Shown here: one piece after another, positions 8,149 through 15,081 of the stretch | Position numbering within the stretch: position 1 is the first letter of the stretch | Layout of the letters: every line of letters begins with the position of its first letter | Source: a virus | IMG/VR virus record: IMGVR_UViG_3300007735_000715 | Location: 1 to 39,705 of that record | Length of the DNA stretch: 39,705 nucleotides | Strand: one strand, 5' to 3' | The notes under the pieces: generated by a model | The model's input: only the letters and a program-made list of their open reading frames with translations | The model's database searches: none | What the model was told of the DNA's origin: nothing | Program-made: the position numbers and the translations under genes

Positions 8149-9903
8149 TTATCTACGTACGGATGTTCTTGCGCTTGCGCTTGCCTTACCACCTGATGTT
8201 AAAGATGCTAATAGTGTTTGAATGTCTGGTCTGCCTGCGCCACCTTGAGGTGGAAGAGCGCCTCCCACTGGTGCGGCGGGAGCAGGGGACATTTGCTCAA
8301 CCTGAGGTGCACCAGCAGGAGGTTGTTCTGGAGTGAAGACCTCGTTGATAGCGTCTTCAATACTTACACCCTTTTGACGTGCCTTGATTACATCTGCAAT
8401 TTGTTTAACCAAACCAGTTGGGTCTTGTCCCTGTGTAATCATCTGAGGAATTGCTTGAGCAGTTGCCTGTAGTGCGCCAACCAAAGTGTTACGCATTTCT
8501 TCTACTTCAATTTTTTCTTGTTCCATAGTTACGTTAATTCCAAATGGAAGTTCACGCATTGCCATATCACGGCTAATTAACTTACCGCCAAGGGCTTGCA
8601 ACATAAAGATAAGTCCTTGTGCTGGGTTAAGTCCTGCCAACATTCCATAACGAACATCGGCTGAGTAATCCTTTTTAATATCCTTTGATGGTAGATATTG
8701 AAGGCTAAACGGTGAGCCTGCATCTACGCCACGAATTGTCTTCTCGTAGTTAAAGAACATCTCATCAATCATGAAGCAGAGAGAAAGAACTTCCTTTAGA
8801 GAAGAAGCAAAGATTGCTTGAGCAGATTTAACTTGTGTATCAAAACCACCCATAAGCGCTTGAACGCCTTGTCCCGTGATGATTGATGCATCAATGTTTC
8901 CAGTACGTCCCTCTGGATAACGTGTACCAGTACGAAGTTCTGCCTGTAGTATTGATTGTTCAGTGAATGCTCCAGGTGGAATATTGAGGTCCACACGGCG
9001 CACACCTGCTGGAGAGTTGGTGCGAATAATCGCATCTCCACCAAGTTGTAGTTCCTGCACATCGCTTGGAACAACGATTGGTGCTTGTACAGATTTCTCT
9101 GCTGCTTCCATCGCAAGTAATGCGAACCTATTACGAAGCAGTTGAATACCTAATACATCATCAAATTGTCCACGCATCTCGCCATCTACTGATGGACGTT
9201 TTGCTACAACAACCATCATCTTGCCAATTGGATTAGGCGCAGATGATAGAACTAGGTTGTGACGTTCTGGCATATAAATTAAAGATTGGTCTTTATCGTA
9301 ATAACGAACAATCTCAACTTGAGCATGCAAGTCTTGCTTGTATCCTCTTTCGCCAAGAAGTTGTCCTTCAAACTCTGGGAACTGTGCAACCAATTCTGCA
9401 AGTGGAAGGGTATAGCGTTTAGCGAAGGCAATACAACGCCCATAGCGGTCAAACTCTGGGTAAGCCCCGATTGGACTTTCTATGCGTATGCGAGGTAAGC
9501 CCGCTTCTTCGTCTAATTCAATTATGAATGGGACGAAACCGAATGTGATGTACCAGTCTGCGCCTGTGTACATCTGTACTTGGAAATCAGAATGTATAAA
9601 ATAGTTAGAAGCAATACGAGTTCTTTTATCAGCGAACTGGCGAGCACGGTCACTGACTTGATTCGCTGCAGAACAGTTAACGGCTGGCAGTGGTGCCATG
9701 ACTTCTGACAAGTCTTTGGCAACGATGTCAATAAAGTTTGCGACAACATTTGCATCTACACCCTCTGGAAAAAATTCAGGATAAACTTGAGAGATTTGTC
9801 CTTTGCGGACAGCAAGAACGTCTTGGTGTCTACGGTCACGGTCTGCTGCACGCATACGTAAAGAATCAATACGTGCTGCAATCTGGTCAATAGTTAATGC
9901 CAT
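8149..9903 (-). CDS. Portal protein
   Basis: This 584-residue protein lies directly downstream of the large terminase. It begins with a helical segment (ALTIDQIAARIDSLRMRAAD), carries an alpha/beta portal core, and contains a long helical stem region followed by a Pro/Gly/Ala-rich, probably disordered C-terminal tail (residues about 525-584, ending ASARTSVRR). Twelve copies would form the DNA channel at the capsid vertex and dock the terminase. Length, order (terminase, portal, protease slot) and sequence character support the call, though no single catalytic motif defines portals. The gene starts at ATG 9903, 7 bases after the terminase stop, in the same transcript. Confidence 0.85.
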   Translation of the reverse strand: MALTIDQIAARIDSLRMRAADRDRRHQDVLAVRKGQISQVYPEFFPEGVDANVVANFIDIVAKDLSEVMAPLPAVNCSAANQVSDRARQFADKRTRIASNYFIHSDFQVQMYTGADWYITFGFVPFIIELDEEAGLPRIRIESPIGAYPEFDRYGRCIAFAKRYTLPLAELVAQFPEFEGQLLGERGYKQDLHAQVEIVRYYDKDQSLIYMPERHNLVLSSAPNPIGKMMVVVAKRPSVDGEMRGQFDDVLGIQLLRNRFALLAMEAAEKSVQAPIVVPSDVQELQLGGDAIIRTNSPAGVRRVDLNIPPGAFTEQSILQAELRTGTRYPEGRTGNIDASIITGQGVQALMGGFDTQVKSAQAIFASSLKEVLSLCFMIDEMFFNYEKTIRGVDAGSPFSLQYLPSKDIKKDYSADVRYGMLAGLNPAQGLIFMLQALGGKLISRDMAMRELPFGINVTMEQEKIEVEEMRNTLVGALQATAQAIPQMITQGQDPTGLVKQIADVIKARQKGVSIEDAINEVFTPEQPPAGAPQVEQMSPAPAAPVGGALPPQGGAGRPDIQTLLASLTSGGKASASARTSVRR

Positions 9904-9910
9904 TATGTTC

Positions 9911-11797
9911 CTATCCGTATATTTCAGCCCACTGTTCTTGGAAGGCTTCGTCTAAATTAACCACATATCTTTGTTCTCTTTGTGCTCTGGTTACCCAGCG
10001 ATTATTAGCAAACTTAGTTAAGTTACTTGTCTGCTGCATAAACTCTCTAGCACGAAGCACTGCAAACCATAAAGCCATAACACAGTCAGTCTTGCCTCGT
10101 GTATTGGCTTTCCAAGTTATTAGTTGTTGAACTAAAGACTTAAGCCCCTCTGAATCAGATGTTGATGGAAGTTCGATTGTATTGTTGCCTTGAAACTTTC
10201 CATCTCGCATGGTGCCAAATAGCATTGACATAGATGCCACACCGAAATTTGTGTCCCACTTATTTTTGTTTGTATGATGGGCTTCAAGCCTTACGCCGTA
10301 GGTTGCGAGCCACTGGCGTAAGTCCTCATCTAATGAGTAAGCCTTTTGATGAGCGTTGATTTCAACACGAAATTCTTGTGGCTTATATCTACCAACAAGT
10401 TCTTCGATAGTGTTACGAATTTTTTGAGGATTCGGTTCGCTCATGTTTATGCAATCAAGTACATAAATTTTGCCGTCTGCTCTGTTAAAAGTTATAACTA
10501 CAAAAGCAGCATTACCTGCCATAGCAGGGTCAAAGCCAATTATTGTGTAACCTTCAACCGCAGTCGGATGTCCCACCGCCCCTTGCTTCAAGGGACCACG
10601 TCTCCTAGTACCCTTGATACATGCTTGAATCAAGGCGGGCGGGAAGATGGAATCTTCTTCGACATCCTCCTGCTGATATACCAAAGCCCAAGTTGATGGA
10701 GTTACTTCGCCTCTGCGCCGTTGTAAAGTTTTGCCATCCCACTTTGGATATAAACCATCTTCATCAGGTATGTCTTCATCGCCATCCCATGGCGCATCAG
10801 ACTTAGCCCAAAGTGTTACCCACTTAGCGGGGTCTTCGTCATACTCTAAAACTGCTGGCATACCCATGTAGGTAAAGGGACACTTACCCCCAGACCAATA
10901 CTTGGGTTCTCTTAACTCTCTATAAAAATCTGTGGCAGCAATTCGTGTGCCAACGATAAGAAGTTTACCGTTCTTACCTAGACGGGTAATAACTTCTTTT
11001 TGTAGCCAGTCAATTTGCTTTTCGTACTCATGGGCGTTAGCGGTAGTAATGCAGTCATCAAGAATGATGAGGTCAGCACGGGCACCGTAAATCTGTCCAC
11101 CCATACCTAGTGCCTGAAGGGTAGGGTCCTTTTCGCTTGAGTTTCTCGCATCACTCCCAAGGTAGACGGTGTCAACTCGCCAAGTATCAGAGTCATCTTT
11201 CCAGCCACCTTCTGGTCCATAAGTTGTTTGCAACTTAAGCCAGCGAGGGTGGGATAACCGTTGCTTGATTGCGTACACGAATTCTCGTGCTTTGAGTAAC
11301 GTCTTACTTACCACGATAATGCGGACGTTAGGATTGAGAGCGATACGATAAGTTGAGTAGTTGACGGTAATGACCGTGCTCTTAGCATGCTCAGGGGGCA
11401 CGTTGATTAATAGTCGAGATTGTTGCCCTTGCTCATACTTCATTGAGGGGTGCAGCCATGAAGGCTCTCTACCCTCTAGTAGGTCAATCCAATCTTGGTG
11501 ATGTGGAAAAACCTTTTGGTCCAAAAAAATTTCGGAGAACTGGGGAAAGGAGATTTCATCCTTTGCTATTCCCAGCGCTTTCACAGATTTGTTTTTGGCG
11601 TCCTCTTTAGCCTCAGCCAAGTCAGCGGCAAATTTTTTATCTCTGAGCATCCAGATTCTGACCGTATCTGGTTTTTTGCCACAGAGTTCCATAGCCTTAT
11701 GAGGACTATGTCCTTCAGCCACAAGGGCTAAAACCTTAGCCTTGGCATCAACCATAGCCTCAGTTCTGGGGTTATTAACCCCTTTTTGAAAAGTCAC
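9911..11797 (-). CDS. terL: Terminase large subunit with N-terminal helix-turn-helix
   Basis: This 628-residue packaging ATPase/nuclease has three visible parts. Residues 15-65 (KVLALVAEGHSPHKAMELCG followed by KPDTVRIWMLRDKKFAADL) look like a helix-turn-helix of the kind found in small terminases. The ATPase has a variant Walker A PPEHAKST (134-141), Walker B ADLIILDD (241-248) and a coupling motif near GTRIAATD (283-290). The RNase H-like nuclease starts with IIGFDPAMAG (Asp423). No separate small terminase was found nearby. Translation probably starts at GTG 11797, the first gene of the late block, facing the non-coding divergent region. An internal ATG at 11755 preceded by GAGG is possible, but would remove the start of the N-terminal domain. 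Confidence 0.93.
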   Translation of the reverse strand: MTFQKGVNNPRTEAMVDAKAKVLALVAEGHSPHKAMELCGKKPDTVRIWMLRDKKFAADLAEAKEDAKNKSVKALGIAKDEISFPQFSEIFLDQKVFPHHQDWIDLLEGREPSWLHPSMKYEQGQQSRLLINVPPEHAKSTVITVNYSTYRIALNPNVRIIVVSKTLLKAREFVYAIKQRLSHPRWLKLQTTYGPEGGWKDDSDTWRVDTVYLGSDARNSSEKDPTLQALGMGGQIYGARADLIILDDCITTANAHEYEKQIDWLQKEVITRLGKNGKLLIVGTRIAATDFYRELREPKYWSGGKCPFTYMGMPAVLEYDEDPAKWVTLWAKSDAPWDGDEDIPDEDGLYPKWDGKTLQRRRGEVTPSTWALVYQQEDVEEDSIFPPALIQACIKGTRRRGPLKQGAVGHPTAVEGYTIIGFDPAMAGNAAFVVITFNRADGKIYVLDCINMSEPNPQKIRNTIEELVGRYKPQEFRVEINAHQKAYSLDEDLRQWLATYGVRLEAHHTNKNKWDTNFGVASMSMLFGTMRDGKFQGNNTIELPSTSDSEGLKSLVQQLITWKANTRGKTDCVMALWFAVLRAREFMQQTSNLTKFANNRWVTRAQREQRYVVNLDEAFQEQWAEIYG

Positions 11798-11838
11798 AGA
11801 ACTGTCCCATCCTCTATCTGTAATTGTTAATTACACAG

Positions 11839-11889
11839 TTTGTAACAGACAGTAGATACAGTCTGTAACAAAAGCCTTCGAGGCTTTTT
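11839..11889. promoter_or_regulatory. Inverted repeat plus terminator-like hairpin upstream of terminase
   Basis: TTTGTAACAGAC (11839-11850) and GTCTGTAACAAA (11861-11872) form 12-base arms with one mismatch around a 10-base spacer. Immediately after comes a 7-bp stem AAAGCCT-TCG-AGGCTTT (11871-11887) followed by TT on the plus strand and TTTT-like on the minus strand. Late transcription would read through it before terL, so it may be an operator or attenuator. It may instead stop stray plus-strand transcripts. Confidence 0.45.
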
Positions 11890-11928
11890 AGTTAACTGGG
11901 CAGAAACCTGCCCCTATATAGTATTAAT

Positions 11929-11981
11929 CCGTTCAACAGCCCATTCCGAACGGTGCAAAGGAATATATTTTTTTCCTTTGC
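11929..11981. promoter_or_regulatory. Two adjacent dyads
   Basis: CCGTTC (11929-11934) pairs with GAACGG (11948-11953). It is followed at once by GCAAAGGAA (11955-11963) and TTCCTTTGC (11973-11981), a perfect 9-bp inverted repeat with an AT-only spacer. They could be protein-binding sites or hairpins. Function is not shown by sequence. Confidence 0.45.
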
Positions 11982-12092
11982 CCAAAGCAGCCCAAAAATA
12001 GGTATAAATTAGGACATATAGTACTACTGTAACGGGTGCACTGTTGTACCAGAAAATATTGGATAGTGATACTACTACGCTATTAGAAGCAA

Positions 12093-12137
12093 ATTAAACA
12101 GTCTAGGGTCGATGAATCGACCGCTATCCTGTTTAAT
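12093..12137. promoter_or_regulatory. Nested dyad, operator or origin candidate
   Basis: The outer arms ATTAAACAG (12093-12101) and CTGTTTAAT (12129-12137) are perfect 9-mers. Nested between them is a perfect 7-bp inverted repeat GGTCGAT-GA-ATCGACC (12107-12122). The two share almost the same centre (about 12115). This two-level symmetry is unlikely by chance and suggests a dimer or tetramer binding site, or an extruding hairpin. Confidence 0.6.
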
Positions 12138-12145
12138 GCTGTCGC

Positions 12146-12160
12146 TCTGTACTGTACAGA
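12146..12160. promoter_or_regulatory. Near-perfect palindrome, operator candidate
   Basis: TCTGTAC-T-GTACAGA is a perfect 7-bp inverted repeat with a single central base. CGCTC (12143-12147) and GAGCG (12164-12168) extend an imperfect outer symmetry. A further GGCGCT/AGCGCC pair lies at about 12189-12209. This is typical geometry for a small dimeric DNA-binding protein. Confidence 0.5.
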
Positions 12161-12219
12161 CTGGAGCGCTACGGGCTACAGTCTTCACGGCGCTACCAGA
12201 CAGCGCCCCAGTACAGGCT

Positions 12220-12248
12220 AACTATTTTGTTCTATATAAAAAATAGTT
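12220..12248. promoter_or_regulatory. AT-rich inverted repeat
   Basis: AACTATTTT (12220-12228) and AAAATAGTT (12240-12248) are perfect 9-bp arms around an 11-base AT-rich spacer containing TATATAA. This is a possible DNA-unwinding or operator element at the boundary between the AT-rich and GC-rich halves of the control region. Confidence 0.45.
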
Positions 12249-12638
12249 TCAGCCTTGGCAGTGAGTCATGCAGGCTGTCTCAGACATGCCGTGTCAGCAT
12301 TGCATGCAGCCACGCCCATGCTGTTGAGCCATCAGCATTTAGTTTTTTCTGCTGCGGGCTTAACAAGGTTACTCCCTTGTTTTCCATTATCAAGCAGGGC
12401 AAAGCCCAGCGCTCAGCCCGTCAGCGTTTCACGCAGCCGTGCTACTGGCTGTATAACTCTTGCTGAATTTTGCCAGCAAAATTACATCAAGACTTAAATT
12501 TGCCTTGTGCTTGACAAGTGGAAAAAAGTTCCCACGCTGTGCGGAGTGTCCGCATTTCATGCCGCCACTCCCGCCGCGGGAGCCAAGCCAAAATCAGCCC
12601 GCAGACAGTGGGCACTCACTACAAACAAAGGATAAAAA

Positions 12639-13034
12639 ATGAAAAAAGATGAGTTCGTGCCAAACGGAATCAACATCACCAATCAGTGCTACAACTGCCT
12701 ACTAATTGATGATGTGTGTACCGACTGCCAAGATTCACGGGACGCCCGTGATACAAACAACGCTTGGCAGATTGTAGACGAAGGCAACCTTCAGTATCCT
12801 CGTCCAATCTCCATCCAATCGGTCGAGCCTTCTGCTCACGATTGGATAGGAGCCTTCACCATCCAAGATGACGGAACCATACGAGAGGAGTTCTTAGAAC
12901 CTATGACTCTCCTCTCTGACCGTATCTTCGACCTTGATGTAGAGATTCCCCCTCGCTACACCATCTGCACTCAATGCCACTATCAGGTTCATATTCAAGT
13001 GGCATGTCCAAATTGTGAAACAGTATCCAACTAA
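12639..13034 (+). CDS. Small zinc-ribbon protein, first early gene
   Basis: This 131-residue protein has two cysteine clusters, CYNCLLIDDVCTDC near residues 17-30 and CTQCHYQVHIQVACPNC at 110-126, flanking an acidic middle segment. Both read as zinc ribbons. The middle has no recognised motif. As the first gene after the divergent region it should be expressed immediately after infection, which would suit a host-takeover or transcription-modifying protein, but that is inference. ATG 12639 is preceded by AAAGGA at a usable distance. Its stop is followed by a strong hairpin before the next gene. Confidence 0.8.
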   Translation: MKKDEFVPNGINITNQCYNCLLIDDVCTDCQDSRDARDTNNAWQIVDEGNLQYPRPISIQSVEPSAHDWIGAFTIQDDGTIREEFLEPMTLLSDRIFDLDVEIPPRYTICTQCHYQVHIQVACPNCETVSN

Positions 13035-13041
13035 CTAACAA

Positions 13042-13081
13042 CGGGATTGCCCCCAGCACCCTGTGCCTTGGGGGCAACCCG
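13042..13081 (+). promoter_or_regulatory. Strong 5' UTR hairpin before the SSB-like gene
   Basis: CGGG (42-45) pairs CCCG (78-81), TTGCCCCC (13047-13054) pairs GGGGGCAA (13070-13077), and an inner GCAC pairs GTGC around a CCT loop. There is no following T-run, so it is not a standard terminator. It ends 12 bases before the AAAGGAGACAG ribosome site (13094-13104), and may stabilise or insulate the downstream message. Confidence 0.65.
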
Positions 13082-13106
13082 CCCACAACAACTAAAGGAG
13101 ACAGAA

Positions 13107-13430
13107 ATGAACGCAATAACAATCACAGGTAACATCAAGAATATCCAACTTCGTGGCAAGTCAGAGCGTAAAGTTTTGACAGGCAACTTAGTGCAAACAG
13201 GAATCATTAATGAGTGGGGCAAGGTAGGTTGTATCGCAACAATGCCATTGGTATTCCTAGATGATGAGGTTGCAAAGAAAGCACAAGAACTTCAGAAAGA
13301 TGAGAACGGTGCAACAGATACCGTCAAGATTTCAGGACGAATTGTGACTCGCTTTGACCGCCGTCCAGGTGTAGATAACGCAGAGCGTTATGCACCTTAC
13401 ACACAAATTGAGGTTCACTCAATCGCTTAA
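13107..13430 (+). CDS. Probable single-stranded DNA-binding protein (OB-fold-like)
   Basis: This 107-residue protein begins MNAITITGNIKNIQLRGKSE. Alternating beta strands (ITITGNI, VGCIATMPLVFL, DTVKISGRIVTRF, YTQIEVHSIA) fit an OB fold. The opening ITITGNI and the late VKISGRI strand resemble bacterial SSB proteins. The acidic C-terminal tail of cellular SSB is missing. It would coat single-stranded DNA during phage replication, beside the helicase, primase and nucleases of this block. ATG 13107 follows AAAGGAGACAG at ideal spacing, preferred over an upstream in-frame codon at 13047 that lies inside the hairpin. A strong terminator follows. The call is moderately sure; another OB-fold or unrelated beta protein is possible. 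Confidence 0.6.
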   Translation: MNAITITGNIKNIQLRGKSERKVLTGNLVQTGIINEWGKVGCIATMPLVFLDDEVAKKAQELQKDENGATDTVKISGRIVTRFDRRPGVDNAERYAPYTQIEVHSIA

Positions 13431-13436
13431 CAAATC

Positions 13437-13481
13437 AGGTGGGTGGGGGGCTTCGGCTCTCCACTCACCTCTCTTTTTTTT
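13437..13481 (+). terminator. Intrinsic terminator with UUCG tetraloop
   Basis: The left arm at 13437-13451 and right arm at 13456-13470 form a 15-bp stem with three G-U pairs, closed by C(TTCG)G, followed by CTC and eight T residues (13474-13481). This is a textbook rho-independent terminator. Because early genes continue downstream, it probably attenuates the transcript after the SSB-like gene, or separates two early units. Confidence 0.9.
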
Positions 13482-13541
13482 CGGCGCCGCTGTAACTACA
13501 ACGGAACTATACAAGTCCACTAGTAAATCAAAGGAGACAAA

Positions 13542-13787
13542 ATGTTTACACTGTTAGATGTAACCAAAATCAAAGAACGACTATATTCAGTAACATCATT
13601 GCCGTGTCCACATTGTAACACAACTGTTACATTAGAGATAACAGGCGAACAGTTATGGCAATACAATAATAATTTTTCTATCCAAGATGTATTACATAAC
13701 ATTGATATACCAGTGCGTGAAAGATTCATGACTGGTATATGTGGAGACTGTTGGGATAAACTATTCAATCCAGATGAGGAGGAATAA
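13542..13787 (+). CDS. Small zinc-binding protein
   Basis: This 81-residue protein has CPHC (residues 22-25) and CGDC (about 68-71) pairs, consistent with one zinc ribbon or zinc knuckle split by a helical segment. It starts MFTLLDVTKIKERLYSVTSL. ATG 13542 is preceded by AAAGGAGACA at 13530-13539. It overlaps the next start as TAATG. Similar small proteins are familiar from actinophage early regions, but I know of no assigned function. Transcription or host-interaction roles are possible. Confidence 0.75.
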   Translation: MFTLLDVTKIKERLYSVTSLPCPHCNTTVTLEITGEQLWQYNNNFSIQDVLHNIDIPVRERFMTGICGDCWDKLFNPDEEE

Positions 13788-13939
13788 TGAAATACAAAAC
13801 AGGAACTATAGCAATATTCCAAGACGAGGAAAAATACTATTGCGTTGAAGTATTCCCCGACAATAGAATAACTTTAAAGATTAAAGAGAATGGTTGGAGT
13901 GATACCTGGTCACTACCAGTAGAGGAGAAATCATGGTAA
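13787..13939 (+). CDS. Small hypothetical protein, 50 residues
   Basis: The frame reads MKYKTGTIAIFQDEEKYYCV and then a compact, beta-rich, Trp-containing segment ending SLPVEEKSW. Its start overlaps the previous stop (TAATG), and its end overlaps the next start, so it is part of a coupled chain of tiny genes. A GGAGGA site lies just upstream of its ATG. The even sequence, with charged and aromatic residues, looks like a real folded mini-domain rather than noise. No family is recognised. Confidence 0.7.
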   Translation: MKYKTGTIAIFQDEEKYYCVEVFPDNRITLKIKENGWSDTWSLPVEEKSW

Positions 13940-14097
13940 TAACAGCACTAGATTTAGTAGCAATCACAATTGCTATGGCTAGTAGCATCACAGTAATGAT
14001 TCTATTTTGGCGTCAGAACATGGCGCTGCAACGGGATAATATGAATCTGCGTAGACTACTAAGAGTTGAGCGTGAGAAAAATGTTATCCGAAACTGA
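13933..14097 (+). CDS. Small single-pass membrane protein, 54 residues
   Basis: MVITALDLVAITIAMASSIT continues into VMILFW to give one transmembrane helix (residues about 2-26). A basic amphipathic tail rich in Arg, Asn and Leu follows (QRDNMNLRRLLRVEREKN). The start lies within the end of the preceding gene, after AGGAGAAATC, and the stop overlaps the next gene. The topology (short outside, basic tail inside) is typical of small phage inner-membrane proteins. A role in superinfection exclusion or host-membrane modification is possible but not shown. Confidence 0.7.
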   Translation: MVITALDLVAITIAMASSITVMILFWRQNMALQRDNMNLRRLLRVEREKNVIRN

Positions 14098-14302
14098 TTA
14101 CTATTATGACCCAGATGAAGCATATGATAGACAACGGGAGGCTAAAGTGTATAAAGAAAGAACATGTTGCAAATGTGAAGCAACAATAATGGTTAGAGAA
14201 TTAGATGAAGGACCATCCTTTTACTGCACTCCATGTGCATGGTCAAAAGTTGGCTATACATACACCCCTGATTACACTCCAGATATGGAGAGATATCTAT
14301 GA
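14081..14302 (+). CDS. Small zinc-ribbon protein, 73 residues
   Basis: MLSETDYYYDPDEAYDRQRE leads into a CCKCEATIMVRELDEGPSFY-CTPC zinc ribbon (C-x2-C ... C-x2-C) and an aromatic C-terminus. I chose ATG 14081, but a TTG at 14066 gives five more residues and cannot be excluded. It overlaps both neighbours, so translation is coupled. Function is unknown. The Tyr/Asp-rich N-terminus is unusual and may be flexible. Confidence 0.7.
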   Translation: MLSETDYYYDPDEAYDRQREAKVYKERTCCKCEATIMVRELDEGPSFYCTPCAWSKVGYTYTPDYTPDMERYL

Positions 14303-14439
14303 GTGAACCAGCCTGGCTAGATGGAGACAATGCAGCCAGGGGTATTGACCCCATCTGCGATAACTGTGACAATAGACATGATGAAGATAGTAGTTGTGTA
14401 GATACGGAACCAGACAGGATGTGGGGTGATGAAGAATGA
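14299..14439 (+). CDS. Tiny acidic Cys-containing protein, 46 residues
   Basis: MSEPAWLDGDNAARGIDPIC is followed by DNCDNRHDEDSSCVDTEPD. Three cysteines and one histidine (C-x2-C-x3-H-x5-C) could bind one metal ion. It is strongly acidic. The start overlaps the upstream stop, and its own stop forms ATGA with the next gene. It is short, but coupling on both sides supports it as real. Confidence 0.6.
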   Translation: MSEPAWLDGDNAARGIDPICDNCDNRHDEDSSCVDTEPDRMWGDEE

Positions 14440-14582
14440 GCAGAGAGTTTATGGAAGTAGCGGAACTCAACGAGTCAGTTGAAAGGGCTATCCTCACACT
14501 ACGGGCAGCCAATGATGTACTCAACGAACTACTAGCAACAGGAAGGATATATGTAAATGATATTCCCGATGACGCCTCTTGA
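14436..14582 (+). CDS. Small helical protein, 48 residues
   Basis: MSREFMEVAELNESVERAIL continues into a second amphipathic helix (TLRAANDVLNELLATG) and a short acidic end. It is a likely helical hairpin. Start and stop overlap the neighbours (ATGA upstream; the next ATG lies inside its last codons). No family is recognised. Confidence 0.6.
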   Translation: MSREFMEVAELNESVERAILTLRAANDVLNELLATGRIYVNDIPDDAS

Positions 14583-14646
14583 GTCATGGCTATTTATCAT
14601 AGGTTTATTTACCTTGATTGGCTATGTGATTAAGAAGTTCTTATGA
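14569..14646 (+). CDS. 25-residue transmembrane peptide
   Basis: MTPLESWLFIIGLFTLIGYV-IKKFL is a single hydrophobic helix with a basic end. It begins inside the preceding gene and ends in ATGA overlap with the secreted transglycosylase gene. The frame is open and perfectly bridges the two genes. It may be a small membrane peptide or simply a coupling leader for the enzyme downstream. Confidence 0.5.
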   Translation: MTPLESWLFIIGLFTLIGYVIKKFL

Positions 14647-15065
14647 AAAAAATACTCGCAGTAATAACTGCATGGTATTTAACATTCACTAGTCTTTGGC
14701 ATGTTCCAAGTGATGCATATGTCGTAGCAACAGCCGACAAAATATGTGAGAATCCAGCATATGCAAAACTAATATGGACTAAGGCTTTATCAAAAGCCTA
14801 TGCCAAAATTCAAATGAATACCTTCTATCCAGAATGGAATACATCTGAATACAAAGCGCTGATTAAATTATGGGGTAAAGAATCAGCGTGGAATCACGAA
14901 GCACGGAGCAATACAAGTTCAGCATTTGGTATTCCACAACTGTTGAACTTAGACCCTGCAACCCCAGCCCCGCTGCAAATTGAGCGGGGGCTGGCGTATA
15001 TCAAACACCGTTACGACAAACCATCAATTGCATGGGCGCATTGGCGCTCATACGGTTGGTACTAA
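14643..15065 (+). CDS. Secreted lytic-transglycosylase-like protein
   Basis: This 140-residue protein opens with a signal peptide (MKKILAVITAWYLTFTSLWH, likely cleaved after SDA near residue 25). The mature part has a goose-lysozyme/SLT-like signature: Glu80 in KESAWNHEA, then SAFGIPQL (93-100), GLAYIKHRY (117-125) and WAHWRSYGWY at the end. These match actinobacterial transglycosylase-like domains that cleave peptidoglycan, with Glu80 as the catalytic acid. It is short but complete. Being in the early block, and secreted by its own signal, it is unlikely to be the lysis enzyme (a CHAP endolysin is at 23822). It may remodel the host wall early or interfere with other phages, which is inference. 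Confidence 0.75.
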   Translation: MKKILAVITAWYLTFTSLWHVPSDAYVVATADKICENPAYAKLIWTKALSKAYAKIQMNTFYPEWNTSEYKALIKLWGKESAWNHEARSNTSSAFGIPQLLNLDPATPAPLQIERGLAYIKHRYDKPSIAWAHWRSYGWY

Positions 15066-15081
15066 CTAGAAAGGGAGACAG

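Larger units (their letters stand above)
11798..12638. promoter_or_regulatory. Divergent non-coding region with many inverted repeats; probable late/early control region and possible origin
   Basis: This 841-bp stretch lies between the divergent late (minus) and early (plus) blocks. No convincing gene is present. The left 450 bp are AT-rich and hold at least eight perfect or near-perfect dyads, listed separately where strong. Bases 12250-12620 are clearly more GC-rich, with short hairpins such as CTCCCG/CGGGAG at 12568-12582 and GGGC-AAA-GCCC near 12400. Promoters for both blocks must lie here, but I cannot assign -35/-10 pairs firmly. TTGCCA (12470-12475) with TTAAAT (12494-12499, 18-base spacer) is one weak plus-strand candidate. 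The dyad density would also fit a replication origin. Confidence 0.6.

Noticed and set aside
11910-11935. Minus-strand TAATACTATATAGGGG resembling a T7-type promoter
   Set aside because: The spacing between TAATAC and TATAG is about seven bases short of the T7 consensus, and no phage RNA polymerase gene was found.
12227-12642. Three overlapping plus-strand open frames (12227-12466, 12255-12497, 12460-12642)
   Set aside because: They overlap each other in different frames, lie in GC-rich hairpin-forming DNA, lack ribosome sites and have low-quality composition. The last one does end in ATGA overlap with the gene at 12639, so it is the least certain rejection.
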